This document shows positions 22,600 through 29,938 of a DNA stretch of 29,938 nt, piece by piece (the stretch's first letter is position 1; the number at the start of each line of letters is the position of its first letter). Made by a program: the position numbers and the translations under genes. Where the stretch lies: NCBI GenBank assembly GCA_016302185.1, contig JAEDOC010000010.1:1-29938 (forward strand), given 5' to 3'. The stretch comes from Clostridium sp. (GTDB taxonomy: Bacteria > Bacillota > Clostridia > Lachnospirales > Lachnospiraceae). Below the pieces are notes generated by a model. That model made no database searches and was not told the DNA's origin. It worked only from the letters and a program-made list of their open reading frames with translations.

Positions 22600-23661
22600 A
22601 TGAAAAAAATGATTTCCATGATTGCGGCTGCCGCGCTGGGACTCTCTCTGTTAACCGGCTGCTCGTCCGCAAGCCAGAACACTGCTGAAACCACATCCGC
22701 TTCCCAGGCAAAAGAAACCAACGAAGAAACCACAGAAGAGGTCAAAGAAGAAAACGCAGAAGCACCCGTCATCCGGGTTACCGGCCTCAAGGGTCCGACC
22801 ACTATGGGACTGGTAAAGTTGATGGAGGATTCCAAACAGGGGGCCACAGAAAACAGCTATGAATTTACCATGGTAACTGCCGCTGACGAACTGACCGCCA
22901 TGGTCGCAGGCGGAAAAACAGATATCGCGCTGCTTCCGGCCAATGTATCCAGCGTGCTGTTTAACAAGCTCCAGGGCGGTGTTACTGTCATTGATATCAA
23001 TACCCTTGGTGTACTTTACCTGGTATCCTCGGATACTTCCGTTGAGACACCGGAACAGCTGAAGGGAAAAACCGTATACTTAACCGGCAAGGGTACCTCT
23101 CCGGAGTATGTGCTTCGCTATCTCCTTTCTGCGGCAGGACTGGAGGAAAACGATGTCACTCTGGAATTCAAATCCGAACCCTCTGAGGTTGCTTCCGTTC
23201 TGGCAGAAAATCCAGAAGCCATCGGTCTTCTGCCGCAGCCCTTTGTTACTTCCGCTCTTGCCCAGAATGACAGGCTCTCCATCCGTATGGACCTGACAAA
23301 AGTCTGGGATGAATTCCAGAAAGATGGAAACGGCAGTCGACTGGTTACCGGTGTCACAATTGTAAATACCGAATTTTTAAAGGAACACTCTGATCTGGTG
23401 GATCGTTTTCTTGAAGATCACAAAGCTTCCATTGAATTTACCGCAGAGGATCCGGAGACGGCAGCTTCTCTGATTGAAGCAACGGGCATCGTCCCCAAAG
23501 CAGCCATTGCCAAAAAGGCTCTTCCCTACTGCAATTTAACCTTCCTCTCCGGAGAAGAAATGGAAGCCGCTCTGTCCGGATATCTTAATGTACTGTATGA
23601 ACAGAATCCGGCTTCTGTTGGCGGCACACTGCCGGCAGACGATTTCTATTATATCCCGTAA
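22600..23661 (+). CDS. SsuA/NMT1-like ABC substrate-binding lipoprotein
   Basis: 353 residues. A lipoprotein signal ends at Cys21 (LLTGC). A Thr/Glu-rich spacer (about 25-55) follows, then a type II binding-protein fold of the nitrate/sulfonate/thiamine-precursor class: IRVTGLKGPTTMGLVKLME, VAGGKTDIALLPANVSSVLFNK, ETPEQLKGKTVYLTGKGTSPEYVLRYLL and PEAIGLLPQPFVTSAL. The ligand cannot be named. The frame is open from 22495, but that would include terminator sequence; the ATG at 22600 has AAGGAGG upstream and starts the signal peptide. It is the first gene of a three-gene importer behind an attenuated leader. The permease that follows is broken, so the protein may have no working partner here. 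Confidence 0.88.
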   Translation: MKKMISMIAAAALGLSLLTGCSSASQNTAETTSASQAKETNEETTEEVKEENAEAPVIRVTGLKGPTTMGLVKLMEDSKQGATENSYEFTMVTAADELTAMVAGGKTDIALLPANVSSVLFNKLQGGVTVIDINTLGVLYLVSSDTSVETPEQLKGKTVYLTGKGTSPEYVLRYLLSAAGLEENDVTLEFKSEPSEVASVLAENPEAIGLLPQPFVTSALAQNDRLSIRMDLTKVWDEFQKDGNGSRLVTGVTIVNTEFLKEHSDLVDRFLEDHKASIEFTAEDPETAASLIEATGIVPKAAIAKKALPYCNLTFLSGEEMEAALSGYLNVLYEQNPASVGGTLPADDFYYIP

Positions 23662-23683
23662 TTGATTTTTAAAGGAGCAAACG

Positions 23684-24429
23684 ATGCATCACTTTCCGGA
23701 CTGGTCAAAAAAAGTATCTATTCTCCTGTTCTGGCTTCTGCTCTGGCAGGCCCTCACCGCTTTGATCGGCAATCCGATCCTTCTGGTGGGGCCTGCCGAT
23801 ACACTGAAGGCTCTGTCAGGACAGATCTGCTCATCTTCCTTCTGGAGAGCCATATGGTTTTCATTTTACCGGATAGGTCTGGGATTTTTCCTTGCGTTTT
23901 TTACCGGCCTTATCACAGGAAGCATGGCCTGCGCTCTGCCATGGTTCAGAGAGCTTCTGTCTCCTGCCATACAGCTGATAAAATCAATTCCCGTAGCTTC
24001 CTTTGTTATCTGTCCGTTTTTATTTCCTTCCTTGTGGTTTATCCTGTAATCCATATCAGCACATTCTCCGGCCTTTCCCAGGCGGATTACCGCCTTCTGG
24101 AAATGGCAAAGGTGTTTCATGTCCCCCTGTGGAAACAGGCACTGCATATTTACCGTCTCTCTCTGTATCCCTATCTGGAAAGCGGACTGAAAACCGCGCT
24201 CGGCATGGGGTTCAAATCCGGAATCGCCGCAGAAGTCATCGGTATTCCGGACGGATCCATCGGAGAGGGACTCTACCTGTCAAAAATATATTTAAGCAGC
24301 GCAGAACTCTTTGCCTGGACTCTTACCATTATTCTCGTCAGCACCCTGTTTGAAAAAATAGTTTTATTTCTTTGGAAAAAAACTGCCGGATACGGCATTC
24401 AGATACAGGAGGAAATCCATGGAAAGTAA
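23684..24429 (+). pseudogene. ABC transporter permease, frameshifted by a small deletion
   Basis: SsuC/TauC-like inner-membrane permease in two frames. Frame A starts at ATG 23684 (AAAGGAG upstream), encodes residues 1-121 and stops at 24049. Its last native part is IKSIPVASFVI, ending near 24010. The family then continues in another frame from LSVFISFLVVYPVI (about 24010) through LLEMAKVFHVPLWKQALHIYRLSLYP, AEVIGIPDGSIGEGLYLSKIY to the stop at 24429. Relatives, as I remember them, have about ten residues (ALxWxGSxNL type) between SFVI and LSVF, so the lesion looks like a deletion of about 31 bases, not a single-base slip. The coupling (EAA-type) loop survives in the second frame. The ATPase start overlaps the 3' end by 11 bases. 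Confidence 0.85.
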
Positions 24430-25018
24430 AAACGTACAGATTTCTATTGAACACCTCTCCAAATCATTCGGAGAAGAAACGGTTTTAAACGATTTATCTC
24501 TGACGCTTTCCTCCGGCTGTGCCTATGGTCTGATGGCTCCGTCCGGGGCAGGAAAAACCACGTTTTTTCGGATCCTTATGGGACTGGAAACGCCAGATTC
24601 CGGTGTCATCCGCGGCCTCGCCGGACTTCGCATTTCTGCAGTTTTTCAGGAAGACCGTCTGTTAGAGCAGGAAACAGCGCTCCAGAACCTTCGTTTTGTC
24701 ACCGGCCGAAGCTATTCCGTACAGGAGCTTTATGGCCTTCTGCTCCGCCTTCTCCCTGCGGACTCTCTTGACAAACCGGTTCGGGAATTCTCCGGCGGCA
24801 TGAAGCGACGTACCTCCATTCTGAGAGCTCTTCTGGCTCCGTCCGATCTGATTCTCATGGATGAACCATTTACCGGTCTGGACAGAGTAACCAGGGAAAC
24901 TGCCATCGCCCTGATCAAAGAATATACAAAAAAGAAAATTTTTCTTTTCTCCACCCATTCCGAAGAAGAGATTCGCCTGTTCCACGGAGAGCTTCTCTCG
25001 TTCCCTGCACTCCGATAA
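24419..25018 (+). CDS. ABC transporter ATPase (SsuB/TauB-like)
   Basis: 199 residues, a little short but complete. Walker A is APSGAGKTT (40-48), the Q-loop is in VFQEDRLL, the signature is FSGGMKRRTSILRAL, Walker B is LILMDEPFTGLD, and the H-loop is STHSEEE. It would energise the importer formed with the binding protein at 22600 and the permease, which is broken here. The ATG overlaps the permease reading frame by 11 bases and has AGGAGG upstream. That site is independent of the frameshift, though translational coupling to the permease may be reduced. No decay is visible in this gene. No terminator is seen after it. Confidence 0.88.
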   Translation: MESKNVQISIEHLSKSFGEETVLNDLSLTLSSGCAYGLMAPSGAGKTTFFRILMGLETPDSGVIRGLAGLRISAVFQEDRLLEQETALQNLRFVTGRSYSVQELYGLLLRLLPADSLDKPVREFSGGMKRRTSILRALLAPSDLILMDEPFTGLDRVTRETAIALIKEYTKKKIFLFSTHSEEEIRLFHGELLSFPALR

Positions 25019-25074
25019 ACGCTTTCGCTCCCTTTTCTCACTGCTCAGGTACAGAAAACTCCGCTTCACCACAC

Positions 25075-25103
25075 TTGAAAAGCCCCGGCTTTTATACTAT
25101 AAT
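25075..25103 (+). promoter_or_regulatory. Promoter of the ABC-F gene
   Basis: TTGAAA (25075-25080), 17 bases, TATAAT (25098-25103). The spacer holds a near-palindrome, AAAAGCC-CC-GGCTTTT, that could be an operator. Confidence 0.8.
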
Positions 25104-25151
25104 GTAGGATTGACGGCATATGAGCGCCATTTTTACATTCGGGAGGAAATC

Positions 25152-27185
25152 ATGATTCTATCTTGCAGCAACATTACCAAATCTTTTGGAACAGATACAA
25201 TTCTGGATCACGTATCCTTTCATATTGAAGAACGGGAGAAAGCAGCCATCGTCGGTATCAACGGCGCCGGCAAATCAACTCTCCTTAAGATTATTGTCGG
25301 GGAGATGACAGCAGACGAAGGAAACGTTACCATCTCCCGTGGAAAGACCCTGGGCTACTTAGCGCAGCATCAGGATATCAAAAGTGACAGCACCATCTAT
25401 GATGAGCTGATGGAGGTAAAACGCCCTATTCTGGAGATGGAACATCAGATTCGCTCCCTGGAACAGCGAATGAAATCCGCCGCAGGAGAAGAGCTGGAAG
25501 CGCTTCTGGAGACTTACAGCCGGCTGAATCACGAATTCGAACGCATCAACGGCTACGCCTGGCAGAGTGAGATCACCGGTGTCTTAAAAGGCTTAGGCTT
25601 CACTGAGGAAGAATTTTCCAAACCAGTCCGCGAACTGTCCGGCGGTCAGAAAACCAGAGTATCGCTGGGAAAGCTGCTGCTCTCCAAACCGGATATCATC
25701 CTTCTGGACGAGCCGACCAACCATCTGGATATGGAATCCATCGCCTGGCTGGAGAACTATCTGATGAACTATTCCGGCACCGTACTGATCGTTGCCCATG
25801 ACCGATATTTTCTGGATCGCGTAGTAACCAAGATTGTGGAGCTGGACGGCGGCCGCGCTACCACCTTCCTCGGAAACTATTCCGCCTACGGTGAAAAGAA
25901 AGCCATCATCCGGGCCGGCATTATGAAGGCCTGGTTAAACCAGCAGCAGGAAATCAAGCATCAGGAGGAAGTTATCACCAGGCTTCGCTCCTTCAACCGG
26001 GAAAAATCCATCAAACGCGCAGAAAGCCGTGAAAAGCTGTTAAATAAGATGGAGATTCTGGACAAGCCAACGGAACTGAACGATGCCATGAACATTACCC
26101 TGGAACCCTGCGTGGTCAGCGGCAATGATGTTCTCACCGTCCGCGGCCTATCCAAGCGGTTCGATAACAATCAGCTGTTTTCCAATGTAGATTTTGATAT
26201 CCGCCGCGGAGAACGCATCGCCATCATCGGCAATAACGGAACCGGCAAGACAACCATTTTAAAGATCATCAACGGTCTCCTCTCCCCGGACGAGGGTGAA
26301 ATCAAGGTTGGCTCCAAGGTCCACATCGGCTATTATGATCAGGAGCATCAGGTTCTCCACATGGAAAAGACCATTTTTGAAGAGATCCAGGATACCTATC
26401 CGGATATGAACAACACACAGGTGCGCAATGTTCTGGCCGCCTTTCTCTTTACCGGGGATGATGTTTTCAAACGGATCCGGGACTTAAGCGGCGGCGAGCG
26501 GGGCCGTGTCTCCCTGGCCAAGCTGATGCTCTCCGAAGCCAATTTCCTGATTCTGGATGAGCCGACGAACCATCTGGACATTACCTCCAAGGAGATTCTG
26601 GAAAACGCACTGGTGAATTACACGGGAACCGTTCTCTACGTGTCCCATGACCGCTATTTTATTAATAAAACCGCGACCCGGATTCTGGACTTGAAGATGG
26701 GAACACTGCTCAACTATATCGGAAACTACGATTATTATCTGGAAAAAAAGGACGCCGTTGAACTGGCTTACACTTCAAAAACCGCTTCGATCCCCGCGGC
26801 AAAGCGCTCCCTTACCGGACAGCAGCCAGCCTCCGGACAGGGGATCTTCATCGGTCAGAAAGCCTCCGGGCAGAATACTGTGGGACAAAACGCTTCCGCA
26901 GCCTCTTCTTCCGGCGGGGCGGCTGCCCCGGTCACTCCGGAAAAGCTGGACTGGAAGCAGCAGAAGGAAGAACAGGCCAGACTGCGCAAACGCCAGAATG
27001 AATTAAAGAAGGTGGAAGAATCTATCCAGAACCTGGAATCCAGAGATCAGGAGATTGACACCCTCCTCTGTGATGCCACGGTCTTTTCTGATGTATCCAA
27101 GCTGATGCAGCTGCAAAAGGAAAAGGAAGAAATTGCAAAAGAGCTGGAAACGTTATATGAAACATGGGAAGAGCTGGCGGAATAA
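25152..27185 (+). CDS. ABC-F family ATPase (YdiF-like)
   Basis: 677 residues with two ABC domains and no membrane segment, the ABC-F layout. ABC-F proteins bind the ribosomal E site and relieve stalled or antibiotic-blocked translation. Walker A motifs are GINGAGKST (35-43) and GNNGTGKTT; signatures are LSGGQKTRVSLGKLL and LSGGERGRVSLAKLM. Both Walker B motifs are followed by DEPTNHLD. The interdomain linker (about 245-320) is charged and helical. A Gln/Ser/Ala/Gly-rich spacer (about 550-610) leads to a C-terminal coiled coil. It resembles YdiF more than the short antibiotic-resistance types; no resistance is implied. I chose ATG 25152 (GGGAGG upstream) over 25110. The leader is short, with no uORF or attenuator. 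Confidence 0.93.
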   Translation: MILSCSNITKSFGTDTILDHVSFHIEEREKAAIVGINGAGKSTLLKIIVGEMTADEGNVTISRGKTLGYLAQHQDIKSDSTIYDELMEVKRPILEMEHQIRSLEQRMKSAAGEELEALLETYSRLNHEFERINGYAWQSEITGVLKGLGFTEEEFSKPVRELSGGQKTRVSLGKLLLSKPDIILLDEPTNHLDMESIAWLENYLMNYSGTVLIVAHDRYFLDRVVTKIVELDGGRATTFLGNYSAYGEKKAIIRAGIMKAWLNQQQEIKHQEEVITRLRSFNREKSIKRAESREKLLNKMEILDKPTELNDAMNITLEPCVVSGNDVLTVRGLSKRFDNNQLFSNVDFDIRRGERIAIIGNNGTGKTTILKIINGLLSPDEGEIKVGSKVHIGYYDQEHQVLHMEKTIFEEIQDTYPDMNNTQVRNVLAAFLFTGDDVFKRIRDLSGGERGRVSLAKLMLSEANFLILDEPTNHLDITSKEILENALVNYTGTVLYVSHDRYFINKTATRILDLKMGTLLNYIGNYDYYLEKKDAVELAYTSKTASIPAAKRSLTGQQPASGQGIFIGQKASGQNTVGQNASAASSSGGAAAPVTPEKLDWKQQKEEQARLRKRQNELKKVEESIQNLESRDQEIDTLLCDATVFSDVSKLMQLQKEKEEIAKELETLYETWEELAE

Positions 27186-27200
27186 CCCGTCAGCTCTTTT
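27171..27200. terminator. Terminator overlapping the ends of two convergent genes
   Basis: GAGCTGGCGG (27171-27180) pairs with CCGTCAGCTC (27187-27196) over 10 bp, loop AATAAC, then TTTT for the plus strand. The stem contains the last codons of the ABC-F gene and the stop of the minus-strand gene. The reverse direction lacks a good T-run. Confidence 0.75.
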
Positions 27201-28407
27201 CCGTATCCGAGGCCGGTCCCGGTTTCTTTTCTTTTTTTTCGTCACTGGCAGGTCCATTGCCGCCGCTGTTTAGCCGTTCTTCCTCACTCATCTCCAGATA
27301 ATCCGCCAGCTCCGGTCTTCTTCCCTTCCGATCCACGTTCAGAATCGTCTCCACTGTCCGGAAAAACGCCGGACTGCAGCGCTTCATCTCCACCCGGATA
27401 TCCGGATCGCAATAGTTCTCCAGCAGATTTCCAAACTGCATCGCCAAATCGTCATCAAAATAAGAAGGCAATGTCTGTGCCAGAGAGCTTTCCGCCAGAT
27501 ACCGGGCATAATCCGCCAGAATTGCCGTATCCTCTTTGTCATTTCCCGTCGCCCAGGCTATATACTCTCCAAAGGCCATGGCCAGCTGCTCCGGGCGGGT
27601 AAACTTCATTTTTTTATAATTCGTATCCGTCTGATAATAAACATAGTAAATGCCACGGTCGGTCATCGGAGCGGAATAATATTTCTTGTCCGTATAGAAC
27701 ATCAGCTCCCAGCCGGTTTCGTTAAACTTCAGAATCCACTCCCGCGGGATCTCGGCCATGGCCCGGGTAATCCGTTCTTTTTCTTCCTTATCTGGCTTCC
27801 GATCTCCCTTGATCGTCATATCATACCGCCGATCCCTCAGACCATCGGCCCCATAGTAATTCACCCCGACATACTGATTCGCCGCCATCTGTCCATTCTC
27901 AAAAAAATAATACTTGTGACCATCGATCATCCGTTCTCCGTCCCGGTACATCCGTCGTCTGGAATCAAACCAGTACCAGGCACCTCCGGCAGAATGCCAG
28001 CCGGTTATCAGCGCACCGTTCTCTTCCGCAAAATACCAGACATCCTCATCCGCATCATAGATCCATCCGGTTCCCATCACTCCGTCTTCCCGGAAATAAT
28101 AATATACGGAACCAATCCGTCGATATCCGGATACCATCCAGCCGCTGGTGTCAAAATAATACCAATGACCGTTATCATAAAGCCAGCTCTTCTCCAGAAG
28201 TGTCCCATCCGCCAATACATACTGCCAGTCCTCCCCGTCTCCGTCCCACTGACCTTCGATGGAAGGATTCCGCTCTGCTGATACGGTCCCGGACGCAGCT
28301 TCTGCAATCCGTGTATCCGCCGCAGCCGTTTCTTCCGCCAAAACAACCCGGGCCTGGAATGCCATAATCAGGCCAACCAAAAATAAAAGAAAACCACATT
28401 TCTTCAA
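27190..28407 (-). CDS. Secreted cell-wall-binding-repeat protein with lethal-factor-like domain
   Basis: 405 residues. A signal peptide (about 1-22) is followed by five or six choline-binding-type repeats (about 45-190; for example SWLYDNGHWYYFDTSGWM, TGWIYDADEDVWYFAEENGAL, TGWHSAGGAWYWFDS) that should hold it on the cell surface. The C-terminal domain (about 205-375) resembles the lethal-factor-like (ATLF) metallopeptidase family in its IPREWILKFNETGWELMFYTD, GIYYVYY and SYFDDDLAMQFGNLL elements. The helix where HExxH is expected reads LAMAFGEY, so zinc binding is probably lost. The tail is charged. I chose TTG 28407 because AAAGGAGG lies 7 bases upstream; the ATG at 28446 falls inside the -10 box. 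Function unknown; the peptidase kinship is tentative. Confidence 0.75.
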   Translation of the reverse strand: MKKCGFLLFLVGLIMAFQARVVLAEETAAADTRIAEAASGTVSAERNPSIEGQWDGDGEDWQYVLADGTLLEKSWLYDNGHWYYFDTSGWMVSGYRRIGSVYYYFREDGVMGTGWIYDADEDVWYFAEENGALITGWHSAGGAWYWFDSRRRMYRDGERMIDGHKYYFFENGQMAANQYVGVNYYGADGLRDRRYDMTIKGDRKPDKEEKERITRAMAEIPREWILKFNETGWELMFYTDKKYYSAPMTDRGIYYVYYQTDTNYKKMKFTRPEQLAMAFGEYIAWATGNDKEDTAILADYARYLAESSLAQTLPSYFDDDLAMQFGNLLENYCDPDIRVEMKRCSPAFFRTVETILNVDRKGRRPELADYLEMSEEERLNSGGNGPASDEKKEKKPGPASDTEKS

Positions 28408-28441
28408 AACCAGGCCCTCCTTTCCGTTATTTCCCAGAAAT

Positions 28442-28471
28442 ATCATACCATAAAAATCGATATTCTGTCTT
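28442..28471 (-). promoter_or_regulatory. Candidate promoter of the cell-wall-binding gene
   Basis: Minus strand AAGACA (28466-28471), 18 bases, TATGAT (28442-28447), with TGG before the -10. The -35 is weak. It supports the TTG start, since the upstream ATG would precede transcription. Confidence 0.45.
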
Positions 28472-28503
28472 ACCTTTTTCTTGCAAAACCATTAATATTC
28501 AGC

Positions 28504-28531
28504 TTACAAGAATGCTGCAGCGTAGTATAAT
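28504..28531 (+). promoter_or_regulatory. Promoter of the small membrane protein and LysR gene
   Basis: TTACAA (28504-28509), 16 bases, TATAAT (28526-28531). A GGGCC/GGCCC hairpin (28544-28561) follows in the leader. Confidence 0.6.
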
Positions 28532-28586
28532 GGAAGAAAACGAGGGCCGCATCTATGGCCCGCAGCATTAGAAAGTGAGTTCCTAT

Positions 28587-28862
28587 ATGAAACAGAAACG
28601 AATTCTGGCGCTTTTTGCCGCCCTGTTACTTGTCCTTCTCTATGCCGCTTCCATCGTCTTTGCGCTGATAGGAAGCCCGTTTACCCAGAGTCTTCTGATG
28701 GCCTCTCTCTTCTGTACCATCGTGATTCCGGCAGTTTTATACGGTTATCTGGTGGTCATCCGTGCCATGCAGCACAAAAATGAAGAGGATACGAAGCCAG
28801 TCTCTGATCACACATCCGACTCCGCCCACTCATCGAATACCAGAAACAAGAAGGAGAAATAA
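28587..28862 (+). CDS. Small two-helix membrane protein
   Basis: 91 residues: MKQKR, a hydrophobic helix (about 6-28), a short loop, a second helix (about 32-57), then a hydrophilic Ser/Lys/Asp-rich tail. The Lys/Arg at the N-terminus suggests both ends face the cytoplasm. I recognise no family. ATG 28587 is preceded by AGTGAG at 7 bases; an in-frame GTG at 28575 overlaps that site and is less likely. It is followed after 5 bases by the LysR gene, so the two are co-transcribed and may be functionally linked; that is inference. Confidence 0.65.
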   Translation: MKQKRILALFAALLLVLLYAASIVFALIGSPFTQSLLMASLFCTIVIPAVLYGYLVVIRAMQHKNEEDTKPVSDHTSDSAHSSNTRNKKEK

Positions 28863-28867
28863 CTGAC

Positions 28868-29773
28868 ATGGAACGACACGGAGCTTTAAATCTGGAATAC
28901 TATAAAGTCTTTTATACGGTTTGTGAATGCGGGGGCATCACCGCAGCAGCGGAACATCTCTGCATCTCCCAGCCGGCGGTCAGTCAGGCCATCCGGCAGT
29001 TAGAGGATGCGCTCCGCTGCCGTCTGTTTCTGCGCACCTCCCGCGGCGTGAAGCTGACCAAGGAAGGAGAAGTACTGTTTTCCTATGTGAAACGGGGAAT
29101 TGAAACACTTTACGATGGGGAAGACACGCTTCGGCGCATGCAGGATCTGGAAACCGGTGAGATCCGGATCGGCGCCAGTGATATGACACTGCAGTTTTAC
29201 CTTCTCCCCTACTTAGAACGTTTCCATGAACGTTACCCCAATATCAAGGTCACCGTCTCCAACGGCCCGACACCGGAGACCCTGGATCTGCTTCGGGACG
29301 GAAGAATTGATTTCGGCATTGTCAGTACCCCCTTTGAAGCCAAAACGGAGGTTACCTCCATCCCGGTCCGTGAGATTCATAATATTTTTATCGCCGGGCC
29401 CAAATTCCGGAACACACTGGACGGAAGAATTCTTTCTTATGAAGAACTTTCCGATTATCCCTGCATCTTTCTGGAACCCAAAACCAGCACCCGCCTGTTC
29501 ATGGATCAGTTTCTGGAACAACGCGGCATCCGCCTGGAGCCCGAATTCGAGCTGGCAACCAGCGATATGATCGTCCAGTTTGTCCGCCGAAACTTAGGCA
29601 TCGGCTGCCTGATGTCCGATTTCGCCGCCGCAGCCATCGAACGCGGAGAGATCTTCCCGCTCCGCTTCAAAGAAGAGATGCCGCCCAGACAGTTCTGCCT
29701 CGTCACCTCCTCCAAAACCTACATGTCACCGGCGGCGGCAAGGCTGTATCAGGAGCTGGCAAAAATACCGTAA
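28868..29773 (+). CDS. LysR-family transcriptional regulator
   Basis: 301 residues, the usual size. The winged helix-turn-helix is at about 9-68 (YKVFYTVCECGGITAAAEHL and ISQPAVSQAIRQLEDALRCRLF). The effector domain follows at about 95-300, with GEIRIGASDMTLQFYLLPYLERF and FVRRNLGIGCLMSDFA. LysR regulators activate or repress genes in response to a small molecule, often a divergent neighbour; here the upstream neighbour on the same strand is the small membrane protein and the ligand is not predictable. The ATG has AAGGAG at 11 bases. No terminator follows; the stop runs into the structured stretch at the window end. Confidence 0.93.
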   Translation: MERHGALNLEYYKVFYTVCECGGITAAAEHLCISQPAVSQAIRQLEDALRCRLFLRTSRGVKLTKEGEVLFSYVKRGIETLYDGEDTLRRMQDLETGEIRIGASDMTLQFYLLPYLERFHERYPNIKVTVSNGPTPETLDLLRDGRIDFGIVSTPFEAKTEVTSIPVREIHNIFIAGPKFRNTLDGRILSYEELSDYPCIFLEPKTSTRLFMDQFLEQRGIRLEPEFELATSDMIVQFVRRNLGIGCLMSDFAAAAIERGEIFPLRFKEEMPPRQFCLVTSSKTYMSPAAARLYQELAKIP

Positions 29774-29938
29774 TATTTGTCGAGAGTCGGACGCAGAAAA
29801 GGGGGCGAGGTCCGGCAGAGGCTAACACAAATATCTTCTGTAAGGAGTCGATCACCAGCGGGAAAGGGCCTGCCGCCCGGAAACAGGTGCCGGAGGGAAT
29901 TCATTGCAGGAAATTCGGAAGTTCTTAGGGCGTGACAG
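29773..29938 (+). other. Structure-rich stretch of unknown nature, cut by the window end
   Basis: Starting at the LysR stop, ATATTTGT (29773-29780) pairs with ACAAATAT (29827-29834), enclosing GTCGGAC (29786-29792) with GTCCGGC (29810-29816). Further short stems follow (GGGC/GCCC near 29866-29878; GAATT/AATTC near 29897-29916). Codons in the plus frame starting at 29773 stay open until a TAG near 29925, with no start codon or ribosome-binding site, so I do not call a gene. It could be a conserved structured RNA, part of a mobile element or an unusual 3' region. I do not recognise it. Confidence 0.35.

Noticed and set aside
23662..24429. Programmed frameshift in the permease
   Set aside because: No slippery sequence or stimulating structure is seen, and residues are missing at the joint, so a deletion explains it better.

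Overview
The window looks like a chromosomal segment from an anaerobic, spore-forming member of the Clostridia, most likely Lachnospiraceae. The evidence is a spoIID-spoIIQ pair, a type 2 IleRS behind a T-box leader, a Rex redox repressor, a molybdate/tungstate transporter behind a Moco-type riboswitch, and a secreted protein with cell-wall-binding repeats. GC content is moderate. No rRNA, tRNA, CRISPR array, insertion sequence or phage gene was found, so most of the window is ordinary core genome. The interest lies mainly in its RNA leaders and in a few degenerate genes.

Layout. 1-9.6 kb, minus strand, in transcription order: a sigma-A promoter and an isoleucine T-box leader (9.6-9.3 kb), ileS, glgP, a small anchored protein, then spoIID and spoIIQ with a candidate sigma-E promoter. 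A LUD-domain gene and a CBS-domain gene follow, each with its own promoter. 9.7-11.4 kb, plus strand: pncB (nicotinate phosphoribosyltransferase), with a repeated TTGACA/TGTCAA half-site at its promoter and a two-way terminator behind it. 14.0-11.4 kb, minus: promoter, Moco/Tuco-type riboswitch, terminator, then modA-modB-modC. 14.1-17.9 kb, minus: yebC, a MATE exporter and a CNNM/CorC-type membrane protein, each with its own signals. 22.35-17.9 kb, minus: rex-acpS-nnr-alr-mazF, tightly packed in its first half and probably autoregulated by Rex.

22.4-25.0 kb, plus: promoter, a leader ending in a strong terminator, then a SsuA/NMT1-like binding lipoprotein, a broken permease and an ATPase. 25.1-27.2 kb, plus: an ABC-F translation factor. 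It converges on a minus-strand secreted cell-wall-binding protein whose C-terminal domain looks like an inactivated lethal-factor-type peptidase. 28.5-29.8 kb, plus: a two-helix membrane protein and a LysR regulator, then an unexplained, structure-rich stretch that runs off the end.

Functional threads. NAD(P) metabolism and redox recur (pncB, the NAD(P)HX repair enzyme, Rex). Three RNA attenuators sit in 13 kb: an Ile T-box with an unusual antiterminator, a Moco/Tuco riboswitch, and an unassigned leader in front of a transporter whose permease is broken. The best candidates for something undescribed are the unassigned leader at 22416-22529, the structured stretch after 29773, and the atypical T-box antiterminator apparently shared by ileS and glgP. 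All calls come from reading the sequence; no database search was run.
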